Below are positions 28,311 through 37,657 of a stretch of DNA of 64,000 nucleotides, in pieces. Source of the DNA: Sphingomonadales bacterium 39-57-19. Its GTDB lineage: Bacteria; Pseudomonadota; Alphaproteobacteria; Sphingomonadales; Sphingomonadaceae. Numbering within the stretch: position 1 is the first letter of the stretch; the number at the start of each line of letters is the position of its first letter. Both the position numbers and the translations under genes were made by a program. The stretch spans positions 310,001 through 374,000 of the forward strand of contig NCJG01000001.1 in NCBI GenBank assembly GCA_002282385.1, written 5' to 3'. Under the pieces are notes generated by a model. The model was not told where the DNA came from and ran no database searches. It saw only the letters and a program-made list of their open reading frames with translations.

Positions 28311-29561
28311 ATGATATTGTCGCGATATGAACGCATGGTGGCGCGCCGGTATCTGCTGCCGGGCAAAGGCGAAGGTTTCATCTTCCTCGTCGCGAGCATT
28401 AGCCTTGTTGCGGTTGCCCTTGGCGTCGCTGCGCTGATTATCGTCATGAGCGTCATGAACGGCTTTCGCGCCGAATTATTCGACAAGATTGTTGGCCTGA
28501 ATGGCCATGCCGTTGTTCAGGGCTATGGCGGAAGGCTTCAGGACTGGCGTCAGATTTTGAACGATGTCGAAAAGACGCCCGGCGTGACCGACGCCACTGC
28601 GTTAATTGAACAACCATTGCTCACCACCTTCAATGGCCGGGTCGAAGCCATTTTGGCGCGTGGAATGTCGGTAAATGACATACTGAAGAACGAAACGCTA
28701 AAGGGGAAAACAGTCGCCGGAAGCTTGCGGGCGTTGAGTTCCTACGACGACAAGGTCGCTATCGGTTCGCGTCTTGCCCAAAATTTGGGGGTTCAGGTCG
28801 GGCAAAGCATTACGATCATTAACCCCGCTGGACGGACGACGCCATTCGGTACGGTGCCGCGGGAAATTTCATATGAAGTCGCTGCGATCTTTGAAGTTGG
28901 CGTTTATGATTATGACAAAGCGTTCGTTATCATGCCCATCGAACGGGCACAGCTGCTCATGCTGTTGGGTGATGAAGTCGGCATCATCGAGATCAAGACG
29001 GAAAATCCCGACAAGGTGAATGAGATTCTGGCGCCGCTTTTGCCTAAACTGGAAAATAAAGGCCTTATCGTGGACTGGAAGAGCATGAACGCATCTTTGT
29101 TTGAGGCGCTGGCCGTTGAGCGCGTCGCCATGTTTGTCGTGCTTTCGATCATCGTGCTCGTCGCCGTGTTTAACATCTTGTCATCGCTCATCATGCTGGT
29201 GCGGGCGAAAACGCGGGACATTGCGATATTGCGGACCATGGGGGCGTCACGAAAGTCGCTCTTGCGGATATTCATGACGGTGGGCTTGTTGATCGGGTCT
29301 TCAGGCATTGTGCTTGGCCTGATATTGGGCGCTATCTTCCTGTATTTCCGGCAGTCGGTGGTCAATTTCATTCAGCTTCTCACAGGCCAAAACTTGTGGG
29401 ACCCATCGATCCGGTTTCTCACCGAGCTACCATCGCGAACGGACCCAGTCGAGGTGATGGCGATTTGTGGGCTGGCCCTGCTTTTCAGCTTCCTTGCCAC
29501 CTTGTACCCCGCGCTGAAGGCGGCAAGTACCGATCCAGTTCAGGTGCTGCGTTATGAATAA
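28311..29561 (+). CDS. lolC: Lipoprotein-releasing ABC transporter permease LolC/LolE
   Basis: Extracts outer-membrane lipoproteins from the inner membrane and hands them to LolA. 416 residues: membrane helix 1 near residues 23-47 ([24 protein letters not shown]), a large periplasmic MacB-like domain (~50-260), then three C-terminal helices in the FtsX fold ([69 protein letters not shown]). Only one permease gene is present, so a homodimer (as in LolF-type systems) is possible. It overlaps lolD by 8 bp. Confidence 0.94.
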   Translation: MILSRYERMVARRYLLPGKGEGFIFLVASISLVAVALGVAALIIVMSVMNGFRAELFDKIVGLNGHAVVQGYGGRLQDWRQILNDVEKTPGVTDATALIEQPLLTTFNGRVEAILARGMSVNDILKNETLKGKTVAGSLRALSSYDDKVAIGSRLAQNLGVQVGQSITIINPAGRTTPFGTVPREISYEVAAIFEVGVYDYDKAFVIMPIERAQLLMLLGDEVGIIEIKTENPDKVNEILAPLLPKLENKGLIVDWKSMNASLFEALAVERVAMFVVLSIIVLVAVFNILSSLIMLVRAKTRDIAILRTMGASRKSLLRIFMTVGLLIGSSGIVLGLILGAIFLYFRQSVVNFIQLLTGQNLWDPSIRFLTELPSRTDPVEVMAICGLALLFSFLATLYPALKAASTDPVQVLRYE

Positions 29562-30225
29562 TGTCGTTGAACTCGTCGATGTGCGCCGCAAATTTGTGCA
29601 GGGCGATGTCACCATACAAGTGCTGCGCGGTGTCGACCTTGTGGTTGGGAAGGGCGAACTTGTGGCCTTGCTTGGTCCGTCGGGTTCCGGGAAATCAACG
29701 ATGCTTCAGGCGGTTGGTTTGCTTGAGGGCGGCTTTTCGGGTTCCATCAAATTGGATGGCGAAGAAGTCAGCTCGGCGAGTGTCGATCGTCAAACCGAAA
29801 TACGCCGACAAAAACTTGGGTTTGTATACCAATTCCACCATTTACTGCCCGATTTTGACGCGCTTGAGAATGTCGTCCTTCCCCAATTGATTGCCGACGC
29901 AACGCCAGAGGATGCGGTTGAACGCGCGACCCATTTGCTCACGCAGCTTGGGCTTTCTGAGCGGCTCCATCACCGGCCGTCCAAACTCTCCGGCGGCGAG
30001 CAGCAACGGGTTGCCGTCGCGCGGGCGCTTGCGAACCGGCCAAAACTGGTGCTGGCGGACGAACCGACGGGTAATTTGGACGAACACACCGCCGACATTG
30101 TGCTGGGAGAGTTTATGGCATTGGTGCGTGAGCAGGGCTCATCGGCCATTGTCGCGACGCATAACGAACGCCTGGCCGCCAAAATGGACCGCGTCGTGCG
30201 GCTGAAGGACGGAAGATTAGCTTAA
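29554..30225 (+). CDS. lolD: Lipoprotein-releasing ABC transporter ATP-binding protein LolD
   Basis: Cytoplasmic ATPase that drives the LolC-type permease encoded just upstream. 223 residues. Walker [10 protein letters not shown] at 41-49, Q-loop in [18 protein letters not shown] (matching the Lol[11 protein letters not shown] motif), signature [15 protein letters not shown] near 145, Walker [13 protein letters not shown] near 168 and the switch His in ATHNERLA. Confidence 0.96.
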   Translation: MNNVVELVDVRRKFVQGDVTIQVLRGVDLVVGKGELVALLGPSGSGKSTMLQAVGLLEGGFSGSIKLDGEEVSSASVDRQTEIRRQKLGFVYQFHHLLPDFDALENVVLPQLIADATPEDAVERATHLLTQLGLSERLHHRPSKLSGGEQQRVAVARALANRPKLVLADEPTGNLDEHTADIVLGEFMALVREQGSSAIVATHNERLAAKMDRVVRLKDGRLA

Positions 30226-30238
30226 TCTAAGGGGATAG

Positions 30239-30730
30239 ATGATGTCAGTTTACGATTTTTCGGTCAAATTGCCCGGCGGCGCAAGCGAAGCCATGGCGGC
30301 GCATGCGGGTAAGGTCATACTGGTCGTGAACACCGCGTCGAAATGTGGCTTTACGCCGCAGTATAAGGGGCTTGAGGCGCTGTATCGGCAATATCAGGAT
30401 CAGGGGCTCGAGATATTGGCGTTCCCGTGCAATCAGTTTGGTGCGCAGGAACCCGGCAATGAGGAAGAGATCAAGAATTTCTGTTCACTGACCTATGATG
30501 TGTCATTCCCTTTAGCCTCCAAAATTGACGTCAATGGCGACAATGAAGACCCGCTTTGGCATTATCTCAAGCAACAGCAAGCGGGCCTGCTCGGGTCGCG
30601 CGGCATCAAATGGAACTTCACCAAATTTCTGGTGGACCGCAAAGGCAATGTGGTTGCCCGCCATGGCCCGCAAGTTAAACCCGAAGCGCTTGCCAAGGAC
30701 ATCGAAAAGCTTCTTGCGCAACCTGCCTGA
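30239..30730 (+). CDS. Glutathione peroxidase (Cys-type)
   Basis: Thiol peroxidase that reduces hydroperoxides; many bacterial members use thioredoxin. 163 residues. Peroxidatic Cys36 in NTASKCGFTPQY (Cys, not selenocysteine), Gln in LAFPCNQFGAQEPG and the Trp-Asn pair in GIKWNFTKFLVDRKG complete the catalytic tetrad. The second Cys (C64, FPCNQFG) is usual. It starts with two ATGs in tandem; either may be used. It lies 13 bp after lolD. Confidence 0.94.
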   Translation: MMSVYDFSVKLPGGASEAMAAHAGKVILVVNTASKCGFTPQYKGLEALYRQYQDQGLEILAFPCNQFGAQEPGNEEEIKNFCSLTYDVSFPLASKIDVNGDNEDPLWHYLKQQQAGLLGSRGIKWNFTKFLVDRKGNVVARHGPQVKPEALAKDIEKLLAQPA

Positions 30731-30792
30731 TTGTCCACAGATTAGCCGAAAAGTTGGATTGTCGAATCCCGCGGGTCATCTAACATAGATTT

Positions 30793-33700
30793 ATGTCCTA
30801 TGTGCCGTTCGTCCCTTTGCGCGTATTTTCCGCTTACACCATGTTGGAAGGCGCAATCGAGCCCAAGGCGATTGGTGAAGCCGCAAAAAAGCTAGGGTTT
30901 CCGGCGATTGCGATTTGCGACCGCAATGGTCTCTATGGCGTTATGCCATTTCAGGATGGCGCAAAGTCAAAGGGCGTGCAGCCGATCATTGGCGCGCTGC
31001 TTGGCGTCCGGCGGCCGACAAGCGATGGCAAGTTCATCCGCGACTGGTTGCCATTATTTGCGCAGGACGAGAGCGGGTATAATAATTTGTGCCGTCTGGT
31101 CTCCATGGCGCATCTTGACCGTCCCGAAGATTTGGATGCGCATGTTACGCTCGAACAACTTGCACCATTTTCCGATGGCCTGATTGCGCTCACGGGTGGC
31201 GCTGAAGGCGCAGTAACGCAGTTGCTAAGTGACGGCCAAAACAATGCCGCGGGTGAGTATCTATCGCGCTTGCAGGCCTTGTTTCCGGATCGGTTGTATA
31301 TCGAGTTAAGCCGGCGGAACGACAGCCGTGAAGAAGCAGCGGAAGAAGCGTTGATTGATCTCGCTTATGCCCGCGATATTCCGATGGTTGCGACGAACCC
31401 CGCATTTTTTGCCGAACCGGATTTCTTCGATGCGCACGACGCAATGCTGTGCATTTCCGATGGCGAATATGTCGAAAGCCAAGACCGTCGGCGGAGCAGC
31501 CGTGACACATGGATCAAGACCGGCAAGCAAATGGGCGCATTGTTCGCCGATGTGCCTGAGGCTCTGGCCAACACGCTGGTTATTGCCCAGCGCTGCACCT
31601 CGCTGGCGCCATATCGAAACCCAATCTTGCCAAGCCTTGCAGGTGATCGCACGGCCGAGGATGCGCAGTTGCGCGAAGACGCCCGTTTGGGGCTGTTGGC
31701 GCGTCTTGAGACCGCAGGCATTACTGATGAAGCAATGCGCCAGGTCTATTTCGACCGGCTGAAGTTCGAAGCGGACGTCATTTGCTCGATGGGCTTCTCT
31801 GGATATTTCTTGATCGTTGCGGACTTCATTAAGTGGGCAAAGGAGCAAGACATTGCGGTGGGGCCCGGCCGTGGGTCAGGCGCGGGTTCGCTCGTCGCGT
31901 GGGTGCTGACCATTACAGACCTTGATCCAATCAAACTTGGTTTGCTGTTCGAACGCTTCTTGAACCCCGACCGTGTTTCCATGCCGGATTTCGATATCGA
32001 CTTCTGCGAAACGCGGCGAGGAGAGGTCATTCGTTATGTGCAGAAAAAATATGGCACACGCCAAGTCGCGCAGATCATCACCTTTGGTAAGCTGAAAGCC
32101 CGCGCTGTTCTGCGCGATACCGGGCGCGTTCTGCAAATGAGTTACGGCCAAGTGGACCGGCTGTGCAAGCAGGTGCCAAATCTTCCGGCTGATCCTTGGG
32201 ATTTGAAGCGCGCATTGGCGGGGGTCGCCGAATTGCGTGAGGAATATCGTCGCGACGCGCAAGTGAAGCGCTTGTTCGATCTTGCCATGAAGCTTGAGGG
32301 CTTGCCACGCCACAGTTCAACCCACGCTGCGGGCGTTGTGATCGGCGACCGTGAATTGTCCGAGCTTGCGCCATTATATCGCGACCCGCGTTCGGATATG
32401 CCCGTCACGCAATTCGACATGAAATATGTCGAAAGTGCGGGCCTTGTTAAGTTCGACTTTCTGGGTCTGAAGACACTGTCCGTTCTGCAAAAAGCCACAC
32501 AGATGTTGGCGAAGCGCGGGGTCGACATTGACCTTGGGCTTTTGCCGCATGATGACCCGGCCGTGTATGAATTGCTGCAGCGCGGCGACACCGTCGGTGT
32601 ATTTCAGCTGGAATCCGAAGGGATGCGGCGCACGCTTGCTGCGGTTAAGCCAACCAATTTCGGCGATATCATTGCGCTCGTATCGCTCTACCGCCCGGGC
32701 CCGATGGACAACATCCCGATGTTCGGTCGACGCAAAAATGGCGAAGAGAGCATCGAATATCCGCACGCGCTGCTTGAGCCGGTATTGAACGAAACATACG
32801 GAATCTTCGTCTATCAGGAACAGGTTATGCAGGCCGCCCAGATATTGGCGGGATATAGCCTTGGCGAGGCAGATTTGCTCCGCCGTGCGATGGGTAAGAA
32901 GATTCAGGCCGAAATGGACGCGCAGCGCGAACGTTTTGTAACCGGCTGCGCCACCCATGCCATTCCGCCGAACCGGGCAAATGAGCTGTTCGATTTGATC
33001 GATAAATTTGCTGGATATGGCTTCAACAAGAGCCATGCCGCAGCCTACGCCGTACTTGCATATCAAACAGCATGGATGAAAACCCATCATCCGGAAGAGT
33101 TCTTCGCCGCATCCATGTGTTTCGACATGCATCAGACCGACAAGCTTGCGATATTCATGGATGACATGCGCCGCTTAGAGGTCGTGTGCCATCCGCCCGA
33201 CATCAATCAAAGCGAAGCCGAATTTACCGTTGAGACGAACGCCCATGGCGAACATGCCGTCAGATATGCGCTGGGCGGCATAAAAAATGTCGGCGAACGT
33301 GCCATGGAAGTGCTTGTGGCGGAGCGAACATCTGCAGGGCTTTTCAAAAGCCTCGATGATTTCGCCAATCGTGTTGACCCCAGTCAGATAAACCGGCGCA
33401 GTCTAGAAAATCTGGCTGCTGCTGGCGCATTTGATGCGCTGGAGCCTAATCGCGCTGCCGTGCATGGCGCTGCAGAGACGCTTTTAGCCGCAGCGCAATC
33501 TGCGCGCGATTCCCGTGAAAGCGGGCAGGGCGGACTGTTTGGCGAAGGCGGCTCCGATATGGCGGCCTTGCGTATCGATGGGCGGCTATCATGGGCGCCG
33601 GGCGAGCAGATGAACCAAGAGAAAGACGCCTTTGGCTTTTATTTCTCTGCCCACCCATGTTCGCAATATGATGCGCTAGCGGCGAGCCATGGCGCAAAAC

Positions 33701-34269
33701 CCTATGTGGTTTGGTTGGAGAGTGGTCCCATACCTGAGGGCGTGCGTCGCGCCGCGACCATGTCCGCACTTATCGAAGGCGTGCGCTGGCGTGAATCCCG
33801 CAAGGGTAAACGCTTCATGATTGCCGATTTTTCGGACATGAGCGGACAGTTTTCGGTGCGCTGCTTTGATGAGGCCGTGGGCAGTCAACTGGCCGAATGG
33901 GCGAAGGATGCCGAATGCCTTTTGCTGCATTGTGAAATGGATATGCGGGCAGGGGACGAAGTGCCCAGCTTCACCGTCAAAAGCGCAAAGGCGCTCAGCG
34001 GGCTGACAAGCGTATCGCGGTTAAAAATGCAGCTGGATGTGTCGCAAGAAACCGCCATTGCACGTTTGGCCGAGATGGTTGAACCGCTGCAAGGCGGGCG
34101 GAGCGAACTCATTATCAAAACGCGGTCTTCCGATGGCCAATGGGTGCAGATCGTGCTGGGCCGCAAATACCGTATAGACGTGTCTTTGCTGGACCAAGTA
34201 AAGGGAATTGAAGGCATAGATAATGTTGAACTTTCACCGATTGGGCCAAGCCTAGCATTGGTGCATTGA
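30793..34269 (+). CDS. dnaE: DNA polymerase III subunit alpha
   Basis: Replicative polymerase, 1158 residues (DnaE1 length). N-terminal PHP domain (FVPLRVFSAYTMLEGAIEP; the usual LRxHSxYSxLxGA motif is altered, with H to F). Polymerase core with GPGRGSGAGSLVAW, catalytic aspartates in MPDFDIDFCETRR, and HAAGVVI. Then the tandem HhH region (GFNKSHAAAYAVLAYQTAWMK), an OB fold near residue 990 (MSALIEGVRWRESRKGKRFMIADF) and a C-terminal tau-binding region. The altered PHP metal ligands suggest no proofreading by that domain. Confidence 0.97.
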   Translation: MSYVPFVPLRVFSAYTMLEGAIEPKAIGEAAKKLGFPAIAICDRNGLYGVMPFQDGAKSKGVQPIIGALLGVRRPTSDGKFIRDWLPLFAQDESGYNNLCRLVSMAHLDRPEDLDAHVTLEQLAPFSDGLIALTGGAEGAVTQLLSDGQNNAAGEYLSRLQALFPDRLYIELSRRNDSREEAAEEALIDLAYARDIPMVATNPAFFAEPDFFDAHDAMLCISDGEYVESQDRRRSSRDTWIKTGKQMGALFADVPEALANTLVIAQRCTSLAPYRNPILPSLAGDRTAEDAQLREDARLGLLARLETAGITDEAMRQVYFDRLKFEADVICSMGFSGYFLIVADFIKWAKEQDIAVGPGRGSGAGSLVAWVLTITDLDPIKLGLLFERFLNPDRVSMPDFDIDFCETRRGEVIRYVQKKYGTRQVAQIITFGKLKARAVLRDTGRVLQMSYGQVDRLCKQVPNLPADPWDLKRALAGVAELREEYRRDAQVKRLFDLAMKLEGLPRHSSTHAAGVVIGDRELSELAPLYRDPRSDMPVTQFDMKYVESAGLVKFDFLGLKTLSVLQKATQMLAKRGVDIDLGLLPHDDPAVYELLQRGDTVGVFQLESEGMRRTLAAVKPTNFGDIIALVSLYRPGPMDNIPMFGRRKNGEESIEYPHALLEPVLNETYGIFVYQEQVMQAAQILAGYSLGEADLLRRAMGKKIQAEMDAQRERFVTGCATHAIPPNRANELFDLIDKFAGYGFNKSHAAAYAVLAYQTAWMKTHHPEEFFAASMCFDMHQTDKLAIFMDDMRRLEVVCHPPDINQSEAEFTVETNAHGEHAVRYALGGIKNVGERAMEVLVAERTSAGLFKSLDDFANRVDPSQINRRSLENLAAAGAFDALEPNRAAVHGAAETLLAAAQSARDSRESGQGGLFGEGGSDMAALRIDGRLSWAPGEQMNQEKDAFGFYFSAHPCSQYDALAASHGAKPYVVWLESGPIPEGVRRAATMSALIEGVRWRESRKGKRFMIADFSDMSGQFSVRCFDEAVGSQLAEWAKDAECLLLHCEMDMRAGDEVPSFTVKSAKALSGLTSVSRLKMQLDVSQETAIARLAEMVEPLQGGRSELIIKTRSSDGQWVQIVLGRKYRIDVSLLDQVKGIEGIDNVELSPIGPSLALVH

Positions 34270-34334
34270 TCGGGAATATACACGGAAATATACGCCAAGA
34301 ATATTGGCGACGTTAGATGAGGGAGAGAGCTTGG

Positions 34335-35933
34335 ATGTACGGTACGATGCAGGATTGGGATCTTCGGGTAACCCATTTAATCGATTATGCAGCGCGAGAG
34401 CATGGCACGCGCGAAATCGTAACGCGTTGGGCTGATGGCACTTTTGAACGGACAAGCTGGGCGGGTGTCGCGGCCGAAGCCCGCAAGCTGTCGCAAGCCT
34501 TTGCTGGCTTTGGCCTGCAAAAGGGCGACCGGATCGCAACCTTTGCCATGAACCACCATCGGCATCTTGCCACTTGGTATGGGGCCATTGGTTTTGGCGG
34601 CGTCATTCATACCGTCAACGTTCGGTTGTTCGACGAAGACCTGATCTACATCATGAACCACGCCGAAGATAAGGTGTTGATGTATGATGCCATGTTCCAG
34701 CCAATTATCGACCGGATAAAGCCGCATCTGAAGACCGTTGAACATTATATCGTGTTCGACCGTGACGACAGCTATGGCGCATTGATCAATGGCCAAGACG
34801 GCAATTATGAATGGGCGACCGGTGACGAGCGTGACCCATGCATGCTCTGTTATACGAGTGGTACGACAGGCAATCCAAAGGGTGTGTTGTATCAGCACCG
34901 TTCGACGATGCTGCACGCGATGGCGGAAATCGCGCCGAGCATATTCGATCTCAGCCCGCAGGCGGCGTTGTTGCCCATCGTGCCGATGTTCCATGCGGCG
35001 AGCTGGGGTTTGCCATTTGCAGGGGCCGCAGCGGGCGTTAAATTCGTCTTTTCCACCACCAATGATGCGGCGACGTTGCACGGGCTGATGCTGAAAGAAG
35101 GCGTCACGCATAGCGCTGGTGTTCCTACCGTTTGGCTTGCCATGTTCGCGCATTTGGATGCAGAGGCTGCCGCTGGACGCGATGCATCGCTTGGCAAATT
35201 GCGCCTTGTCACCATCGGCGGTTCCGCTGCGCCGCGCGCGATGATTGAACGCCTAATGAAGGCAAATGTCCGCGTATCGCACGCATGGGGCATGACAGAA
35301 ACGTCACCTATCGGCACAATGGGCGCACCCACGCCCAATTGGGACGAGTTGACCCTTGATGAGCAAATAGACGTTGTGTGTAAGCAGGGCAGAACGCCAT
35401 TTGGTGTCGAACTGCGTGTCATTGATAAGGACGGCAATGTCGCCCCGCGTGACGGCGTGACTTCGGGCGCGCTTCAGATACGCGGACCTTGGGTCATCAA
35501 ACGCTATTTCAAGGCGGAAGCGGATACAGTCGACGCCGACCAGTGGTTTGATACTGGAGACGTTTCCGTTCTGCATCCCGATGGCACGATGCAGATCACC
35601 GACCGCGTAAAGGATGTTATCAAATCGGGTGGTGAGTGGATTAGCTCGGTTGAGTTGGAAAATATCGCCGTTGGCTGTCCCGGAATTGCGGAAGCTGGCG
35701 CCATCGGAATTCCACATCCCAAATGGGATGAACGCCCTGTGCTGATTGCCGTAAAGAAACCCGGCGCGGAGGTCGATGAAGCCACGGTGAAAGCATATCT
35801 CGCCGAACGGATCGTAAAATGGTGGATGCCAGACAGGGTCCTGTTCGTTGATGAGCTGCCACACACCGGCACCGGCAAGATCCAGAAGGTTGCGCTGCGC
35901 CAGCAGTTCAAGGATTTCGTCCTAGAAGATTGA
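34335..35933 (+). CDS. AMP-dependent fatty acyl-CoA ligase
   Basis: Activates a fatty acid to acyl-CoA through acyl-AMP. 532 residues. P-loop CYTSGTTGNPKGVLYQHRS, A5 motif HAWGMTETSPIG, A7/A8 DQWFDTGDVSVLHPDGTMQITDRVKDVIKSGGEWISSVELEN-type hinge, A10 Lys in GTGKIQKVALR. It most resembles AlkK-like medium/long-chain ligases; the exact chain length cannot be read from sequence. I chose this ATG because GGGAGAGAG lies about 6 nt upstream; an ATG six codons earlier is possible. Confidence 0.92.
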   Translation: MYGTMQDWDLRVTHLIDYAAREHGTREIVTRWADGTFERTSWAGVAAEARKLSQAFAGFGLQKGDRIATFAMNHHRHLATWYGAIGFGGVIHTVNVRLFDEDLIYIMNHAEDKVLMYDAMFQPIIDRIKPHLKTVEHYIVFDRDDSYGALINGQDGNYEWATGDERDPCMLCYTSGTTGNPKGVLYQHRSTMLHAMAEIAPSIFDLSPQAALLPIVPMFHAASWGLPFAGAAAGVKFVFSTTNDAATLHGLMLKEGVTHSAGVPTVWLAMFAHLDAEAAAGRDASLGKLRLVTIGGSAAPRAMIERLMKANVRVSHAWGMTETSPIGTMGAPTPNWDELTLDEQIDVVCKQGRTPFGVELRVIDKDGNVAPRDGVTSGALQIRGPWVIKRYFKAEADTVDADQWFDTGDVSVLHPDGTMQITDRVKDVIKSGGEWISSVELENIAVGCPGIAEAGAIGIPHPKWDERPVLIAVKKPGAEVDEATVKAYLAERIVKWWMPDRVLFVDELPHTGTGKIQKVALRQQFKDFVLED

Positions 35934-35943
35934 CCCCAACATT

Positions 35944-35989
35944 ATGGGCAGCCGAGCAGCTGATTTTCAAAACAGGCTCAGCTGCCCAT
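35944..35989. terminator. Bidirectional hairpin between acyl-CoA ligase and radical SAM genes
   Basis: ATGGGCAGC-c-GAGC (35944-35957) pairs with GCTC-a-GCTGCCCAT (35976-35989): 13 pairs around one mismatch and an 18-nt loop. One arm and the loop contain the last codons and stop of the radical SAM gene. There is no strong T-run, so it may act as a convergent-gene boundary. Confidence 0.55.
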
Positions 35990-37055
35990 TCATATTTGGC
36001 GGCACGAACAGGTCGGTTCTGACGTTCCATTTGGAACCGTCCAAGCCATGTTTCTTTCGCGCGATTTGCATACGGCTGCGGATCAGGTCGGCCCAAGGAC
36101 CATGGCCCTTCATCCTTGAGAAAAATTCGGCATCATTGTCTTTGCCGCCGCGCATATCGCGAATGATATTCATGACCTTCGCAGCGCGGTCGGGGAAATG
36201 AACGTCAAGCCAGTCGCAAAACAAAGGGGCGACTTCATGCGGAAGGCGAATGGGTATCGAACTGATGCTCGTCGCGCCACATTCTGCAGCGGCGGCGGCG
36301 ATAGCCTCAATCTCATGATCTGTTACCGCCGGAATTATCGGCGCGATGTTCACATGCACATAGATACCGGCATCGGAAAGTTTGCGCACCGCCGCAAGCC
36401 GGGTCATTGGCGATGACGCCCTGGGTTCCAATGTCCGGGCGAGTTTCGCATCGAGGGAGGTCACAGATATCGCAACACCCGTCAGTTGCTTTGATGCCAG
36501 CTGGCTTAACAGGTCGATATCATCAATTATGCGCGCGGATTTTGTTGTGATGACAATCGGGTGTGATGTTTCCACCATCAGCGCCAAGATCGACCGCGTG
36601 ATGCGATAGGTTCGCTCAATCGGCTGATACGGGTCTGTGTTGGTTCCTATCGCGATGGGCGCTAAGCGGTATCCCGGCTTAGCGATCGTTTTGCGCAAGA
36701 TATCCGCTGCATTTGGCTTGGCGAAAAGACGGCTTTCGAAGTCCAGCCCCGGCGACAGATCATGATAGGCGTGCGTTGGCCGTGCAAAGCAATAGACGCA
36801 GCCATGCTCGCAACCGCGATATGCATTTACCGAGCGGTCAAAAGGGACGTCGGGAGAATTGTTGAACGTGAGTATGGATTTGGCGAACTCTTCGGTCACC
36901 GTCGTCTTAAGCGCTGGCTTCCCGCCATCTAACGCTACGCGCGCGTCCAGCCAGTCTCCGTCGGCAACACGGCTATTGAGGTTAAACCGCGCTGGCACCG
37001 CGTTCGTGGGCGCGCCGCGTCCCTTTGTAATATTGCGTTCGACTACATTCTCCAT
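35967..37055 (-). CDS. Radical SAM protein, PA0069/SplB-like family
   Basis: 362 residues. The [4Fe-4S]/SAM motif is YRGCEHGCVYCFARP near residue 87 (CxxxCxxC), preceded by DRSVNAYRGCEHGC as in the PA0069/Rv2578c family related to spore photoproduct lyase. Downstream IGTNTDPYQPIER and ITTKSARIIDDIDLL are typical of that family. The substrate is unknown; a DNA-related role is suggested, not shown, by the LexA box upstream. I chose the ATG of MENVVERN, preceded by TGGAG. Confidence 0.9.
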   Translation of the reverse strand: MENVVERNITKGRGAPTNAVPARFNLNSRVADGDWLDARVALDGGKPALKTTVTEEFAKSILTFNNSPDVPFDRSVNAYRGCEHGCVYCFARPTHAYHDLSPGLDFESRLFAKPNAADILRKTIAKPGYRLAPIAIGTNTDPYQPIERTYRITRSILALMVETSHPIVITTKSARIIDDIDLLSQLASKQLTGVAISVTSLDAKLARTLEPRASSPMTRLAAVRKLSDAGIYVHVNIAPIIPAVTDHEIEAIAAAAAECGATSISSIPIRLPHEVAPLFCDWLDVHFPDRAAKVMNIIRDMRGGKDNDAEFFSRMKGHGPWADLIRSRMQIARKKHGLDGSKWNVRTDLFVPPNMNGQLSLF

Positions 37056-37079
37056 AGGCAATTTATGCCATAAGAATGA

Positions 37080-37113
37080 GAACATATAAAGAACAAATAT
37101 GCGTTCAGGGCAA
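37080..37113 (-). promoter_or_regulatory. LexA (SOS) box over the radical SAM promoter
   Basis: On the minus strand TTGCCC (37113-37108), a 17-bp spacer and TTTATA (37090-37085) make a plausible promoter. GTTC at 37094-37091 and 37083-37080 are separated by 7 bp and flank the -10 exactly, matching the alphaproteobacterial LexA operator also seen at lexA. Confidence 0.8.
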
Positions 37114-37143
37114 TAGCACCACGAACGGCAGTAATCCCCGCAT

Positions 37144-37653
37144 TTACCTTTCGGACAGGCGCGGCATCAGTTCGACAAAATTGCAGGGGCGGTGCCGGTT
37201 ATCCAGCTGATGGACCAAAATCTGGTCCCATCCATCCTTCACCGCGCCATTTGAGCCGGGCAGCGCAAAGATATATGTACCGCGTGCCAGCACCGCGCAG
37301 GCGCGTGACTGTATGGTCGATGTGCCAATGCTAGCGAAGCTTAGCCAACGAAATAGCTCGCCAAACCCAGGAATATCCTTGGTCTTAACGCGATCCAGTG
37401 CCTCCGGCGTCACATCGCGTCCAGTGAGCCCTGTTCCGCCCGTGGATATGACAACGTCGATATTTTCGTCATCGATCCAATTGTGCAGGCGGGCTGTAAT
37501 CAGCGCTGTATCGTCACGCAAAATTGCGCGTTCGATGATCTTGTGCCCCGCCGCCCTGATGCGTTCAGCCAATAAATCGCCGCTTGTGTCATCATCCGGC
37601 CCACGGGTGTCGGATACCGTCAGAAGCGCAATATTGACGGGCTTGAAAGCCAT
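37144..37653 (-). CDS. moaB: Molybdenum cofactor biosynthesis protein MoaB
   Basis: Member of the MogA/MoaB/MoeA-N fold that binds and adenylates molybdopterin. 169 residues: NIALLTVSDTR at the N-terminus, VVISTGGTGLTGRDVTPEAL (the MPT-binding TGGTG...RD.T motif), and FALPGSNGAVKDGWDQILVHQLDNRHRPCNFVELM at the end, of MoaB type. The ATG is 4 bp after the lytic transglycosylase stop; a TTG further up overlaps that gene and is less likely. moaC-moeA are 20 kb away. Confidence 0.93.
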   Translation of the reverse strand: MAFKPVNIALLTVSDTRGPDDDTSGDLLAERIRAAGHKIIERAILRDDTALITARLHNWIDDENIDVVISTGGTGLTGRDVTPEALDRVKTKDIPGFGELFRWLSFASIGTSTIQSRACAVLARGTYIFALPGSNGAVKDGWDQILVHQLDNRHRPCNFVELMPRLSER

Positions 37654-37657
37654 GTTG

